The notes beneath the pieces were generated by a model. That model worked only from the letters and a program-made list of their open reading frames with translations. It did not search any database and was not told the origin of the DNA. Made by a program: the position numbers and the translations under genes. A DNA stretch of 64,000 nucleotides from Telluribacter roseus (GTDB lineage: Bacteria; Bacteroidota; Bacteroidia; Cytophagales; Spirosomataceae). Positions 42,598 through 52,900 of this stretch are shown piece after piece. Position 1 is the stretch's first letter. Each line of letters opens with the position of its first letter. The DNA lies in NCBI RefSeq assembly GCF_017355915.2, contig NZ_JAFEUV020000007.1, positions 1 through 64,000 on the forward strand. The letters are read 5' to 3'.

Positions 42598-42876
42598 TAG
42601 GAAACCCGGATTTTAAAGAGGGTTCCGAAATCATGAAAAGATCGGCTTCACCTTCCAGATCATACTCAACACCAACAGCGACCCTCGCGCTGAGGGGACT
42701 GTATATACGCATGCTGTGCAGAACCTGCTCCTTATAGATAAGTGCTTAGGGTTGTAAAGCATGCAATGTATGCGACCAGATTTGTCAGTCCGAGCAGCGT
42801 AGTAGACAGGTAAGGTGCTAGTTCTTGACTCTTCCCGGACTGACATAAGATTACAAATTAATTTACCCATGAATAA
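42598..42876. other. Gap without a supported gene
   Basis: No frame with coding character is seen after the resolvase fragment. The last 30 bases before the protease gene form its likely leader (AAATTAATTTACCC). Confidence 0.4.
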
Positions 42877-43794
42877 ATGGAAAAGTTGAGGTCTGTTCTG
42901 CTCTTTTGGGGTTGTGTACTTATTGGTATATCAGTTGGATCCGCCTTGAATTGGCTGCTCATTTTTGGGCCAGGGGACACTAATGGGACCGATCCAATCC
43001 CTACTGTTATTCAACAGGTCACTCAGTTTCCTAATGGGTGGTACCTTCTCATCCTTTCACAAGACATTGGCCATTTGTTTAGCTACCTTATCCCTGCTTT
43101 ATTTTTCTGGTACTACTTTGAGAACAGTCAATGGAATGATTTCAACCGAAAACCTTTACGTGCTGTTTCTGCCCTTTGGATTGGTCTGTTGGGTGTTATT
43201 GCTATTTTCCCCTTCAATGAATTAATAATTGATTGGAACCAGCGCCTGGAGCTACCGGAACTACTAGGGCCGGTTGAAGATTGGATGCGTTACAAGGAAC
43301 AGCAGAATGAGTTACTAACCAATCAGTTAATCAGATTTGATTCTGCCGATCAGTTTATAATTGCTTTGGCTGTCATTGGATTTATTGCTTCACTTGGTGA
43401 AGAGGTATTCTTTCGTGGCATTGTACAGCGGAAGTTAGTCGAGTGGATGCGAAATGCTCACGCCGGCATCTGGTTAGCAGCCGTTCTGTTTAGTGCCATG
43501 CACTTTCAGTTCTTTGGTTTTTTCCCAAGACTCGTGTTAGGAGTAGTATTTGGCTATCTATACCTCTGGTCAGGTAATATTTGGGTGCCCACTATGGCTC
43601 ATTTTCTTAATAACGGATTGATAGTAGCCATCATCTACCTTCAACAACAGCCAATGTATGCAGGTATTGAACTTACTGTTGATATCAAGTCTTGGCTTTG
43701 GGTATTTATCTCGGGCTTCGGGTCAATTTCCTTGTTATTAATCTTCTATAAAGCAAATCTGAAAAGCCTGAACAAAGGGTTACTGGGCCAATAG
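42877..43794 (+). CDS. CPBP family intramembrane metalloprotease
   Basis: The 305-residue membrane protein has about eight hydrophobic helices and the CPBP/Abi signature: 'GEEVFFRGIVQRKL' with Glu175, Glu176 and Arg180 (motif 1), 'LFSAMHFQFFGFFPRLVLG' (motif 2 His) and 'PTMAHFLNNG' (motif 3 His/Asn). These proteins are relatives of CAAX prenyl proteases (Rce1) and act in membrane protein processing or bacteriocin self-protection in some bacteria. The substrate is unknown. The long N-terminal half (about 100 residues before motif 1) fits Bacteroidota members. Confidence 0.88.
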   Translation: MEKLRSVLLFWGCVLIGISVGSALNWLLIFGPGDTNGTDPIPTVIQQVTQFPNGWYLLILSQDIGHLFSYLIPALFFWYYFENSQWNDFNRKPLRAVSALWIGLLGVIAIFPFNELIIDWNQRLELPELLGPVEDWMRYKEQQNELLTNQLIRFDSADQFIIALAVIGFIASLGEEVFFRGIVQRKLVEWMRNAHAGIWLAAVLFSAMHFQFFGFFPRLVLGVVFGYLYLWSGNIWVPTMAHFLNNGLIVAIIYLQQQPMYAGIELTVDIKSWLWVFISGFGSISLLLIFYKANLKSLNKGLLGQ

Positions 43795-43993
43795 TGCTCA
43801 TCTGTGAGTAACGGCCTGGTTTACAATACTTGCTCTCATCTTACAATGACTCTGCCGAATATCATGCGATTACACCACTCAGCATCGGTGTTGAATGTAC
43901 TCTTTCACTGGCCTATGAAGCATTCGTGCTAAGGATATCCGATTATACAAAGACATGATAGATTTTTACAATTAATAGCTGATTCCTACCCTT

Positions 43994-44001
43994 TAGTTTT
44001 G
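43994..44001 (+). promoter_or_regulatory. Promoter -7 element (TAGTTTTG)
   Basis: TAGTTTTG fits the Bacteroidota TAnnTTTG consensus and lies 30 bases before the ATG at 44031. No clear -33 element is visible at the right spacing. Confidence 0.4.
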
Positions 44002-44030
44002 GGCTATTATAACCTGTGTAATTTTTTATT

Positions 44031-44900
44031 ATGAAACAGATCTGTTTGTATTCTGCGATTATAGTTTCCTTTTTCATGCTTTCATCCATGCGTGAGTCAG
44101 ATGAATGGGTAGTATTACTTGACAAAGACCTGACTCAATGGGAACGGTACTTAAGTTACCGTCATAGTACAAAATATAATGGAAGTGTACCTAAGGACGA
44201 TTTAGGTAATCCTATTGAGCCCATTGGCTATAATAAAGATGAAAGCCGTGTATTCTCAATAGTTAATGAGCCGTCAGGTCCTGTACTACGAGTAAGTGGC
44301 GAGGTATACGGGTGTCTGTTTACGCGTCAATCTTACGAAAACTATCATCTAAAACTTCAGGTAAAATGGGGCAAGGACAAGTATACACCCCGTAAAGATA
44401 AACTGCGTGATTCGGGTATTCTCTATCATTCCATTGGCGAAGCAGGTAAGGAATATTGGCGGTCATGGATGCTTTCTCAAGAATTCCAGATAATGGAAGG
44501 ACACATGGGTGATTTCTGGTGTCAAGCCAATTCTTCCATTGACATACGTGCTTTTCAGTCAGAAGGTACCATGAATTGCGTGGCTGATGAAAAACAGCCC
44601 TTCAGACAATTTAAAAGCGGAAGTGATTTTTATTGTCAGCGCTCAGCGAACTATGAAAGCCCTGCCGGAGACTGGACTACCCTAGAACTTATCTGTTTTG
44701 AAGGTAAGAGTATCCATATCGTCAACGGACATGTAGTCATGATCCTAAAAAACTCTCGTTATATACAGCCAGATGGGAAAGAGGTACCCATGACTAGTGG
44801 AAAGATCCAATTGCAAAGCGAGGCAGCCGAGGTGTTTTACCGCGATATCCGTATCAAAAAGCTGAACGCTTTGCCAGAGGAATATGCGCAACTGTTCTGA
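44031..44900 (+). CDS. DUF1080 (3-keto-disaccharide hydrolase-like) protein
   Basis: The 289-residue secreted protein has a short signal peptide ('IIVSFFMLSSM') and one DUF1080 domain, seen in 'VVLLDKDLTQWERY', 'FSIVNEPSGPVLRVSGEVYG', 'HLKLQVKWGKDKY', 'DSGILYHSIG', 'SQEFQIMEGHMGDFW' and the last strand 'GKIQLQSEAAEVFYRDIRIK'. This concanavalin-like domain is found in carbohydrate-active proteins; some members hydrolyse 3-keto-glycosides. It is 660 bases from the sulfatase genes on the opposite strand, so a functional link with the polysaccharide locus is possible but not shown. Confidence 0.88.
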   Translation: MKQICLYSAIIVSFFMLSSMRESDEWVVLLDKDLTQWERYLSYRHSTKYNGSVPKDDLGNPIEPIGYNKDESRVFSIVNEPSGPVLRVSGEVYGCLFTRQSYENYHLKLQVKWGKDKYTPRKDKLRDSGILYHSIGEAGKEYWRSWMLSQEFQIMEGHMGDFWCQANSSIDIRAFQSEGTMNCVADEKQPFRQFKSGSDFYCQRSANYESPAGDWTTLELICFEGKSIHIVNGHVVMILKNSRYIQPDGKEVPMTSGKIQLQSEAAEVFYRDIRIKKLNALPEEYAQLF

Positions 44901-45150
44901 CAGTCACAAGATAATGCTACTGTTGATTCGCAGGGAAAAGCGGACAATTTGAGGGACCGCCTTGCAGTTGAAAGTCTCTGTTGAAACTATTACTTCTAAA
45001 AAGAAAGCACTATCAGAAATACGTTCAGGGGTATCCTGAGTCTGTACTAACTAATCTATCAACCAACTAAGGGCTGTTTTATTTCAGGCTAACACACAAA
45101 CATGGATTAGTTACAAATAGTAGAAAGGCCATAGTGACAGAATAAAAGTA

Positions 45151-45176
45151 GTCGGCAGTGAATATTCACTGCCGAC
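45151..45176. repeat. 26-bp perfect palindrome
   Basis: The half GTCGGCAGTGAAT is followed at once by its exact reverse complement. There is no T run, and it is 250 bases from the nearest gene, so it does not look like an ordinary terminator. Confidence 0.8.
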
Positions 45177-45260
45177 CGACATACTAAAGTTTCTTCAAGA
45201 ACGAAACAGTGTAATGAGTACTGCTTTTGTAGTAGCCCCCAAAAAACCTGGAACTGGATT

Positions 45261-45288
45261 CTACTAATTAAACCCCTCGAATTAGTAG
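45261..45288. repeat. 9-bp inverted repeat
   Basis: Arms CTACTAATT and AATTAGTAG with a 10-base loop (AAACCCCTCG). Its role is unknown. Confidence 0.6.
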
Positions 45289-45475
45289 GTGTCGGGGCAT
45301 ATAATAAGTTTACGAGCTACTCCCTCATTGTATGGAGCCCTTCCGCTCCCTCACCTGCAAATTCCAGGAACCTACTGAACCACCTTGCCCCTGATCTTAT
45401 CATTTCCCGCATAATCACTGTGTTAGGTGTACTAAATACATCAAGCCACTCGAATAGCAGTTGGCTGTAATAGAA

Positions 45476-45509
45476 AACAGGTAGCAAGGTATACACCTTA
45501 CTACCTGTT
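45476..45509 (-). terminator. Terminator of the SusCD/sulfatase operon
   Basis: A long hairpin (AACAGGTAG-c-AAGGT ATAC ACCTT-a-CTACCTGTT) lies 50 bases after the stop of the last sulfatase gene. On the minus strand it is followed by TTTTCT, as expected for an intrinsic terminator. Confidence 0.65.
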
Positions 45510-45559
45510 ATTGAACTATCAGTTATGCTTTGACTACTAAGCCTGACGCTTAGTATCCA

Positions 45560-47017
45560 TTAATTAGCCTGTGTGATGCGTTTTTCAAGATTACTTTTCA
45601 CCGGTGCCACTCCTGCTTTATGCTTTTCAACCATGTCAACGATTTCCTTGATGATCTGCGGATTTTTATCGGCTACATTGTAGCGCTCGGATGGATCATG
45701 CTGAAGGTTGAATAGCTGGTATTTCTCCAGTTTTTCCAGCTTTTGGGGATAACCCTTTGGATCATTGCTGTAAAAGTAGAGTTTGTAATCGCCTTTACGC
45801 GCTGCAAAAATAGATGTGCTATGATAGAAGATCATTTCGTTGCGGGGGTTTCCGCCCTTGCCATGCAGCAGAGTGGTCAGGTCATAGCCGTCGTATACGC
45901 GGTCGGTTGGCAATGTAGCACCCGCTAGTTTGCTGATGGTTGGAAGCAGGTCCAGGGTACTGCCCATGTTGGAAACCACAGCCGGCTTGATCTTGCCCGG
46001 TGCCCAGAAAACGGCAGGTACCCGTACCCCCCCTTCATAGCTGGTACCTTTGCTACCGTAGAGCAGGCCAGCCGAACCGGCGTGCTCGTTGAATATAGCC
46101 CAGGGCCCGTTGTCAGACGTAAATACTACATACGTGTTCTTATCCAGTCCTTCTTTCCGTAGTGTATTCAGGATCTCACCTACGCTCCAGTCAATCTCTT
46201 CGATTACATCACCATATAAGCCACGTTCGCTTTTACCTTTGAACTCCTTGGAAACAAAGAGCGGTACGTGAGGAAGCGAGTGCGCTACGTACAGAAAGAA
46301 AGGCTTATTCTTATTATCCCTGATGTACTTTACAGCTTCCTGGGTATAGCGTTTGGTGATGGTATTCTGATCAGCGGGTTTTTCTATGACTTCGGTGTTC
46401 CGCATCAGAGGGACCTGGAAGTACTCAATCTTAGGGTCGGCAAAGGAAGCTTTATAGTCTACCGAATTCACCCGGTCCATATCATTACTATACGGGATAC
46501 CGTAGTAGGTATCAAAGCCGTGGCTGGTCGGCAGGTACTGAGGGAGGTGTCCCAGGTGCCACTTTCCGATAGCAGCGGTATTGTATCCTTTTTCTTTCAA
46601 AACACGGGCAATCGTTTTTTCACTTTGTGGGAGACCGCCATCCGAGTCCGGGAAAAGTACCCGCCGGGTATCGCTGGTCATGCCACTACGTATGGGGAGT
46701 CGGCCCGTGAGCAGACCCGCCCGGGATGGGGTGCAGACGTTTTCGGCTACATAAAAGCTGGTCCACTTCTGCCCTTCTGCCGCCATGCGGTCAATATTAG
46801 GTGTTTTGAGGGTAGGATGTCCATAGCACCCCAGGTCACCATACCCCTGATCATCCGTAAAGATGATGATGAAGTTAGGCTTGTCAGTGGCCTTTTGTGC
46901 TTCTGCCGGACCTACACTGGCAATAGCGGCTACCATCAGAGTAACTGGCAATAAGCTTCGTATTCGCCGGAAGGCCACCCGTAAAATGCTTTTTTCTTTA
47001 TTGTGCATCATTGTCAT
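45560..47017 (-). CDS. Sulfatase (type I, formylglycine-dependent)
   Basis: The 485-residue enzyme has an N-terminal signal segment ('LPVTLMVAAIASVGPAEAQ'), the metal-binding pair Asp55/Asp56 in 'IIFTDDQGYGDLGCYG', the formylglycine site Cys95 in 'ENVCTPSRAGLLTGR', 'IGKWHLGH', 'PFFLYVAHSLPHVPL' and 'VFTSDNGPW'. It removes sulfate esters from glycans in the periplasm after Cys95 has been oxidised by an FGE or anSME maturase (not in the window). It is the last gene of the locus and starts 20 bases after the preceding sulfatase. The exact substrate cannot be told. Confidence 0.92.
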   Translation of the reverse strand: MTMMHNKEKSILRVAFRRIRSLLPVTLMVAAIASVGPAEAQKATDKPNFIIIFTDDQGYGDLGCYGHPTLKTPNIDRMAAEGQKWTSFYVAENVCTPSRAGLLTGRLPIRSGMTSDTRRVLFPDSDGGLPQSEKTIARVLKEKGYNTAAIGKWHLGHLPQYLPTSHGFDTYYGIPYSNDMDRVNSVDYKASFADPKIEYFQVPLMRNTEVIEKPADQNTITKRYTQEAVKYIRDNKNKPFFLYVAHSLPHVPLFVSKEFKGKSERGLYGDVIEEIDWSVGEILNTLRKEGLDKNTYVVFTSDNGPWAIFNEHAGSAGLLYGSKGTSYEGGVRVPAVFWAPGKIKPAVVSNMGSTLDLLPTISKLAGATLPTDRVYDGYDLTTLLHGKGGNPRNEMIFYHSTSIFAARKGDYKLYFYSNDPKGYPQKLEKLEKYQLFNLQHDPSERYNVADKNPQIIKEIVDMVEKHKAGVAPVKSNLEKRITQAN

Positions 47018-47037
47018 TAAGGTTTAAATAAAAAATG

Positions 47038-48435
47038 TTAATTAACAACCGGACCATCAGGTTGCTGCCAGGGTACCTTGCCCGCTTTCTGGATGTGAAG
47101 CATGAGTAGCTTGTTCAGCTTTTTATAGATTTCTGGTTGCTCTTTCAGCACATTTTTCTTTTCCAGCGGATCGCTTTTCAGATTGTACAGCTCCATGGGC
47201 TCGTATGGCTTGTTCTGCAGGAGCTTCCAGTCCCCCAGCCGCAGAGCATAGATGCACTGACCGGCGTAGTCGGTACCTCCCTCACGCCGGGTGAAGTACA
47301 GTGGCCGCTCAGCCTCATCCATTGTCTCACCTAGTAGAGTCTTGAGAAAACTCCGGCCTTCAACCTGGTGCGTGGCCTTACTACCAGCTACTTCCAGCAG
47401 CGTCGGGTAAATGTCCATGGACAGATTAACCTGATCCGAAACAGAACCCGCTTTGATCCTGCCGGGCCACGTGATACTGGTAGGTACCCGTAGTCCCCCC
47501 TCGTACATGCTCTGTTTACCGTCGCGCGCAGGGCCATTATTGGCCAGACTAGGCAGATGACCACCGTTATCGCTGGTGAAGATAATCAGGGTATTCTCGT
47601 ACTGACCCGTCTCCCTGAGCGCCCAGATGACCTGACCAATGCTCTCGTCCATGTGTTCAATAAAGGCAACCAGCTCGGCCCGTTTTTCCGGTAGATCAGG
47701 TTCGCGCTGCTTTACCTTTTGTAGCCACTCTTTGGGCGGTTGCACCGGAAAATGCGGCGCATTGTAAGCCAGGTACAGGAAGAAGGGACTCTTGTCTTTT
47801 TGCTGCTTCTTGATATACTCCACCGACCATTGGGTAAACAGATCCGTAGCATGCCCCTGTGGATCAATGGTCTGTCGGTCCTTACGCATGTAGTTAACGC
47901 CGTGCCGGCGGTGCGTCCAGTAGTCATCCATCATGTCGCCCAGCCAGCCGTGGAAGTAGTCAAAGCCGTGTTCGTTGGGCGTATTAGGTGCCTCTAGCCC
48001 CAGGTGCCACTTGCCGATCAGGGCTGTGTGGTAACCCGCTTTCCTGAGCATGGCGGGCAGTAGCCTGGCCTTTGGGTCGAGGTACCCCCAGCTATCTTCG
48101 TCATACGTACGGATTACCCCCGGTACACCCACATAATCAGGGTAGCGTCCTGAAAGCAGGGAGGCACGGGTAGGCGAGCAGACGGTACTATTGGCATAGA
48201 AGTTGTCAAACCGCATCCCGTCACGGGTCAGCTGGTCCAGGTTGGGGGTGCGCAGGTCTTTGGTGCCGTAGTAGGATACATCATGGTAGCCCTGGTCGTC
48301 GGTCAGAATAAGCAGGATATTAGGGGCCGGAGCCCTCGCAGGAACTGCACCTATAAAGGTGACGCATACAACGGCAATGGCTGGTACCAGCACACCTACC
48401 AAGATTTTTCCCGTATGTTTAAGTGGCTCTCTCAT
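47038..48435 (-). CDS. Sulfatase (type I, formylglycine-dependent)
   Basis: From the ATG at 48435 this is a 465-residue secreted sulfatase. It has a hydrophobic signal segment, Asp46/Asp47 in 'LILTDDQGYHDVSYYG', formylglycine Cys86 in 'NSTVCSPTRASLLSGR', 'IGKWHLGLEAPNTPNEHGFD' and 'IFTSDNGGHLPS'. The frame stays open upstream to 48684, but those residues overlap the SusD gene end and read like out-of-frame SusD sequence, so the shorter start is used. It differs clearly from the other sulfatase, suggesting that the two enzymes remove sulfates at different positions of one glycan. Confidence 0.9.
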   Translation of the reverse strand: MREPLKHTGKILVGVLVPAIAVVCVTFIGAVPARAPAPNILLILTDDQGYHDVSYYGTKDLRTPNLDQLTRDGMRFDNFYANSTVCSPTRASLLSGRYPDYVGVPGVIRTYDEDSWGYLDPKARLLPAMLRKAGYHTALIGKWHLGLEAPNTPNEHGFDYFHGWLGDMMDDYWTHRRHGVNYMRKDRQTIDPQGHATDLFTQWSVEYIKKQQKDKSPFFLYLAYNAPHFPVQPPKEWLQKVKQREPDLPEKRAELVAFIEHMDESIGQVIWALRETGQYENTLIIFTSDNGGHLPSLANNGPARDGKQSMYEGGLRVPTSITWPGRIKAGSVSDQVNLSMDIYPTLLEVAGSKATHQVEGRSFLKTLLGETMDEAERPLYFTRREGGTDYAGQCIYALRLGDWKLLQNKPYEPMELYNLKSDPLEKKNVLKEQPEIYKKLNKLLMLHIQKAGKVPWQQPDGPVVN

Positions 48436-48512
48436 AGGGTAAACAGCTACCTTGCATGAAGTGCAGCGTCGAAAGGTGTGGTATTCCTTCCGACGCCATG
48501 TATTCACTTTAA

Positions 48513-49922
48513 TTAGTATCCGGTATTCTGGTTCAGATTGGCATTGGCATTGAGTTCCGTGATCGGCAGGGGAAATAGTACGTGGAAAGCCTGCGCATTT
48601 TTGCCTCTGGCTTTGGCAGTAGTGATAAACTTGCCGTGACGGATCAGGTCTTCGCGTCGTTTCATTTCCGAATAAAACTCCCATTCTCTTTCCTGCAGGA
48701 GCTGGTCACGCAGGGTTTCCTTGGTGAATCCGCCCAATGTCAATGGAGCTACTCCCGCTCGGTTACGAACCATATTGATCAGGTCAATAGCCTCCTGAGT
48801 AGGACCAGTCAACTCGTTAAGTGCTTCGGCCCGGGATAGCAGTATATCGGCGTAGCGTACCACCGGAATGTCATTACCTTGTACCGCGCCGGCCGCGTTA
48901 GGGTCAAACTCATACTTGCCGGATAGAGACTGGTCAACACCCAGTAGCTTGAAGTATTTACCCGATGTGTTGGTGTACTCCGTTACAATCATATTGCGGC
49001 GGGTATCTCCGGCCGGAAATGAATTGACGAAGCTATCGTAGAAATAAGTACGCGCCGCAAATACCTGCTGGTTGGGCTGTGGCAGGGGATAATCGGTCGG
49101 GAATGTTAGAGCCACTATGTTATGCCCGGCCTGGGGAGAAGCCGGAATTACCCACAGCATCTCGGCATTGCCTTCGTTCGCCAGGGCAAATACATCCTTG
49201 TACTTCGGTACCAACGTGTACTTGTTCAGGTCCATGATCTGCTTGGTGATATCCGCCGTTTTCTGCCACTGCCTGGTGTTCAGGTAAAACTTGGCCAGTA
49301 TTCCCAGTGCCGCCCCCTGGGTGGCTCTGCCATATTGCGCCTGATTGAGCGGCAGTACAGCAGCCACTTCTTTCAGCTCCTTCTCAATAAACTGTTTTAC
49401 CTCCTCGTCGGTAGCACGAGCCAGCTTGAACTCGGATGGTGTGGAGGAAAGATACAGCGGAACAGGACCAAACCAGTCGTATAGCTGTACGTAGCTAACG
49501 GCCCGCACAAAGCGCGCTTCGGCATTGAGCTGCTTGTCAAGGGCCGAAGCGTCCGCAGCACTGGTATTATCAATAACAATGTTGGCATCCCGGATGGCAG
49601 CGTACAGCCCACTCCAGGCATCGCTAAAATACTGGTGGTTGCTGTCCCAGGTGAAGTTGGTCAGGGGGGTGAGGAGCGCTTCGATACTGCCTCCCCGGTT
49701 CCAGGCCTCCTGACCCGTATAGGCCGACAGGAATAGATAAAAATGGCCCTTCATTTGTATGTTACCGTAGGCTGAGGTGAGTACAGCCTGCTTACCCGAA
49801 GGCGTATTGAGGAAGTTGCCCGGGGTCAACTCTGAATACACATTTTCTTCGAGCGCACTCTCGCAGCCAGCACCTTGAAGTAGTAGTACCAGCAGCAGTG
49901 CAGATAGGGTATTTCGTTTCAT
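48513..49922 (-). CDS. susD: SusD/RagB family glycan-binding lipoprotein
   Basis: The 469-residue lipoprotein has a lipobox ending at Cys20 ('LLLQGAGC'), then the SusD N-terminal region 'ENVYSELTPGNFLNTPSG', TPR-like helices ('DKQLNAEARFVRAVSYVQLY' followed by DWFGPVPL) and the C-terminal 'YADILLSRAEALNEL', 'AIDLINMVRNRAGV', 'ERExEFYxExxRREDLIRHG'-like motif and a final 'FPLPITELNANANLNQNTGY'. It forms the surface lid over the SusC transporter and binds the oligosaccharide. It is short for the family (usually 480-600). It is encoded directly after SusC. Confidence 0.93.
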   Translation of the reverse strand: MKRNTLSALLLVLLLQGAGCESALEENVYSELTPGNFLNTPSGKQAVLTSAYGNIQMKGHFYLFLSAYTGQEAWNRGGSIEALLTPLTNFTWDSNHQYFSDAWSGLYAAIRDANIVIDNTSAADASALDKQLNAEARFVRAVSYVQLYDWFGPVPLYLSSTPSEFKLARATDEEVKQFIEKELKEVAAVLPLNQAQYGRATQGAALGILAKFYLNTRQWQKTADITKQIMDLNKYTLVPKYKDVFALANEGNAEMLWVIPASPQAGHNIVALTFPTDYPLPQPNQQVFAARTYFYDSFVNSFPAGDTRRNMIVTEYTNTSGKYFKLLGVDQSLSGKYEFDPNAAGAVQGNDIPVVRYADILLSRAEALNELTGPTQEAIDLINMVRNRAGVAPLTLGGFTKETLRDQLLQEREWEFYSEMKRREDLIRHGKFITTAKARGKNAQAFHVLFPLPITELNANANLNQNTGY

Positions 49923-49951
49923 ATAGCTTATGACGTTTTTCGTTGGAATGA

Positions 49952-52900
49952 TTAAAAACCTACATTGACACCCAGCATCCAGGTGCGGGCCAGCGGGTAA
50001 CCGTTGTAGTCTAACCGTACGTTGCTCCGGCCAAAGGCATTAGCCTCGGGGTCAAAACCTACGTAGTTGGTGAAGGTGGCCAGGTTCTGCCCTACTACGT
50101 ACACCCGCGCCGATTGAATGAATTTCAGCTTCTCCACGGGCAGGTTATACCCCACCGAGAGGTTACGCAGACGGATGTAAGAGGCATCCTGCAGGGCCAG
50201 AGTATTTACTTTTCCGCCACCGTAGGCTGAGGGCTGTACACCCGAAGGCCACTTAGCCGTAGGGTTCTCCGGTGTCCAGCGGTCAAGTACCTGTTCCGCA
50301 ATCCGGTTCCGGCGGACGTTGTTGGGGTACATACTTTCCAGCACGTTTATGTTCAGCATATCAGCTCCCTGCTGCCCCTGGAAGAAGAAGTCCAGCTGGA
50401 AACGCTTGTAGATAATGGTATTACTGATACCAAACGTAAAGGCAGGGAAGGGGCTTCCTATTATCTGCTGATCGAGCGGAGTAATCTTGTTATCTCCATT
50501 GACATCCTTGAAAATAGGGTACCCAGGCTTGGAGTTCGGCTGGGCCGATCCGGCGATATTATCCCCCTGCTGGAATAGACCCGTTACCTCGTAGCCATAG
50601 TACGAAAACGCCGGATACCCTACCGTAACGATGGTGGTAGGTCCGATGGACTCAACCCCACCCGTGATGATATTCTTTACATCGCCCAGGTCGGTAATCT
50701 TGTTTTTGATGGCGGCGAAGTTCAGCGTGGTGCTCCACGAGAAGCGGGCTTTATTGATGTTGGTAGAAGTAAGCATCACTTCCACTCCCTTATTCTGCAT
50801 CTTACCTACGTTGGACAGGATGGAGTTAAATCCGGTGGCCCGGGGCAGTGGCAGGTCAATCAGCATATCGCGGGTATTCTTGATGAAGTAGTCAATGGTA
50901 GCGCTAATGCGTCCCTGCAGTATACTCGCATCAAGTCCAATATTGGTTTGCTCGGTCGATTCCCATTTCAGATCAGGATTGGCAATTCGGGAGGGACGCG
51001 TACCTACCACGACCGCATTGCCGAATACCGCAGTAGCTCCGGTGGTGTAGGTAGTCAGGGAGGCGTAGTTGTTAATCTCCTGGTTACCGGTCAGGCCCCA
51101 GCTGGCCCGCAGCTTCATGTCGTAGAAGAAGCTGGGCAGAAAGCCTTCTTCGCTCAGACGCCATCCCAGAGCCACCGACGGGAAGTAGCCAAACTTGTTA
51201 TTGGCACCGAAACGCGAAGAGCCGTCGGCGCGTAGTGAAGCCGTAAACAGGTACTTGTCATTGAGGGTATAGTTGACCCGGCTCAGGTAAGACAGGATGC
51301 TGTTATCTTCCTGACCGCTGAAGAGGTTATCATTGTTGGTATCACCCAGGCCCAGGTTATTGGTGGATAAGGCATCGGATGGGAAGCCTCTGATCACACC
51401 AGAGAAAGACCTGTTGTTAAAGTACTGGTACGTCACCCCACCCAGCAGGTTCAGCGTGCTCTTCTCGTTGAGCTGCTTGCTGTAGTTCATGGTATATTCC
51501 ATCAGTACGTTGGAGCGCTCCATGGTAGCGATGTTGGCGATACCCTTGGCCGACAGACCATTAAGCGTCTTGGTGGAGTTGAACAAATCCCGGCGGGAGG
51601 TCTGGCGGTCCGAACCGAAGTTCAGCTTGGCATCCAGCCCGGGCAGAATCGTATACTTTACGAAAATACTTCCCATGGTCCGGTTGGTGAAGTTGGTACT
51701 GGTCAACCCCTCCACCAGACTCATCGGATTGTTGATGGTCAGGTGCTTTGACTGGGAGAATCTGCCATCTTCGGTATACACAGGCTCGGTAGGATCATAC
51801 AGTAACGCGGCATTGATGGGACCCGCGTTTTCGTTGTTGTTCACCCCGTCAATGCTGTTGTTATCTTTGACCAGGCTGGTATTCACATTGACACCCACGC
51901 TTACGCGCTCGCCCAGCTTTCTTTCCAGGTTTACACGAGCTATGTACTTCCGGATGCCGGACCGCTTAACTACCCCCTCCTGATCAAAGTAGTTCAGAGA
52001 AGAGAAAAAGGTTGTTTTGTCGTCGCCACCGGATACTGATATATTGTGGCTGTTGAGCGGGGCCTTCTGGTATACCTGATCCTGCCAGTCAGTACCGGCA
52101 CCAATCCGGCTAATGTCAGCATCGGTAAATTCGGGCGCTCTTCCTTCATCCTTGGCCAACGCATTCATGAACTGGATGTACTGGCTGGTGTTCAATACAT
52201 CCAGCTTGTTGGGGACGGTCTGCAGTCCGGTGTTGAAGTCGTAGTTCACCCCGATTTTGCCCTTGGATCCTTTTTTGGTAGTAATCAGAATTACCCCATT
52301 CGCACCTCTGGATCCGTAAATAGCCGTCGCCGAGGCATCCTTCAGGATCTCGATGGAAGCTATATCATTCGGGTTGATGGAGTTCAGAGGGTTACGGGGG
52401 TTGTTGTTGGTACCGGTACCCGCTCCGCCGCTCGATGCCGAAAGCAGAGAACCGTTGTCGATGGGTAGTCCGTCAATTACATACAAGGGTTCGCTGCCGG
52501 CGTTGAGGGAGTTGGCCCCTCTGATGCGAATAGACACTCCCCCACCCGGCTCTGAGCTGGTCTGGTTGATCTGCACTCCGGCCGAGCGGCCCAGCATCAT
52601 CTGGTCTACCGAAGCGTTAGCGCCGGGATTAAAGTCTTTATCACGCAGAGAGGAAACGGAGCCGGTCAGGTCACTTTTCTTCTGCGTACCGTAGCCTACT
52701 ACTACCACCTCTTCCAGGGCCCGTTCGTCGGTTTTCATACGTACGTCAAGTACCGACTGATTTCCGACAACTACCTCAACGGGTGCATACCCCACGAAGG
52801 AGAAGGTAAGTGTGCTGTTGGTATTATCCGGAATAGCAAGGCTAAATTTCCCGTCGGAATCGGTGGTAGTCCCACGCTGGCTCCCCTTCAGGATCACACT

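Larger units (their letters stand above)
44901..45475. other. Gap with several inverted repeats
   Basis: No gene is supported between the DUF1080 gene and the sulfatase terminator. A 26-bp perfect palindrome (45151-45176) and a 9-bp inverted repeat CTACTAATT/AATTAGTAG (45261-45288) stand out. Some of these may end the DUF1080 transcript, others may be remnants of insertions. Confidence 0.5.

Noticed and set aside
42444-42737. 97-codon open frame as an intact gene
   Set aside because: Its first third matches one frame of a resolvase tail and the rest belongs to other frames; it is a pseudogene by-product.
46268-46954. 228-codon frame opposite the sulfatase gene
   Set aside because: It is antisense to a clear sulfatase gene and shows no domain or signal peptide.
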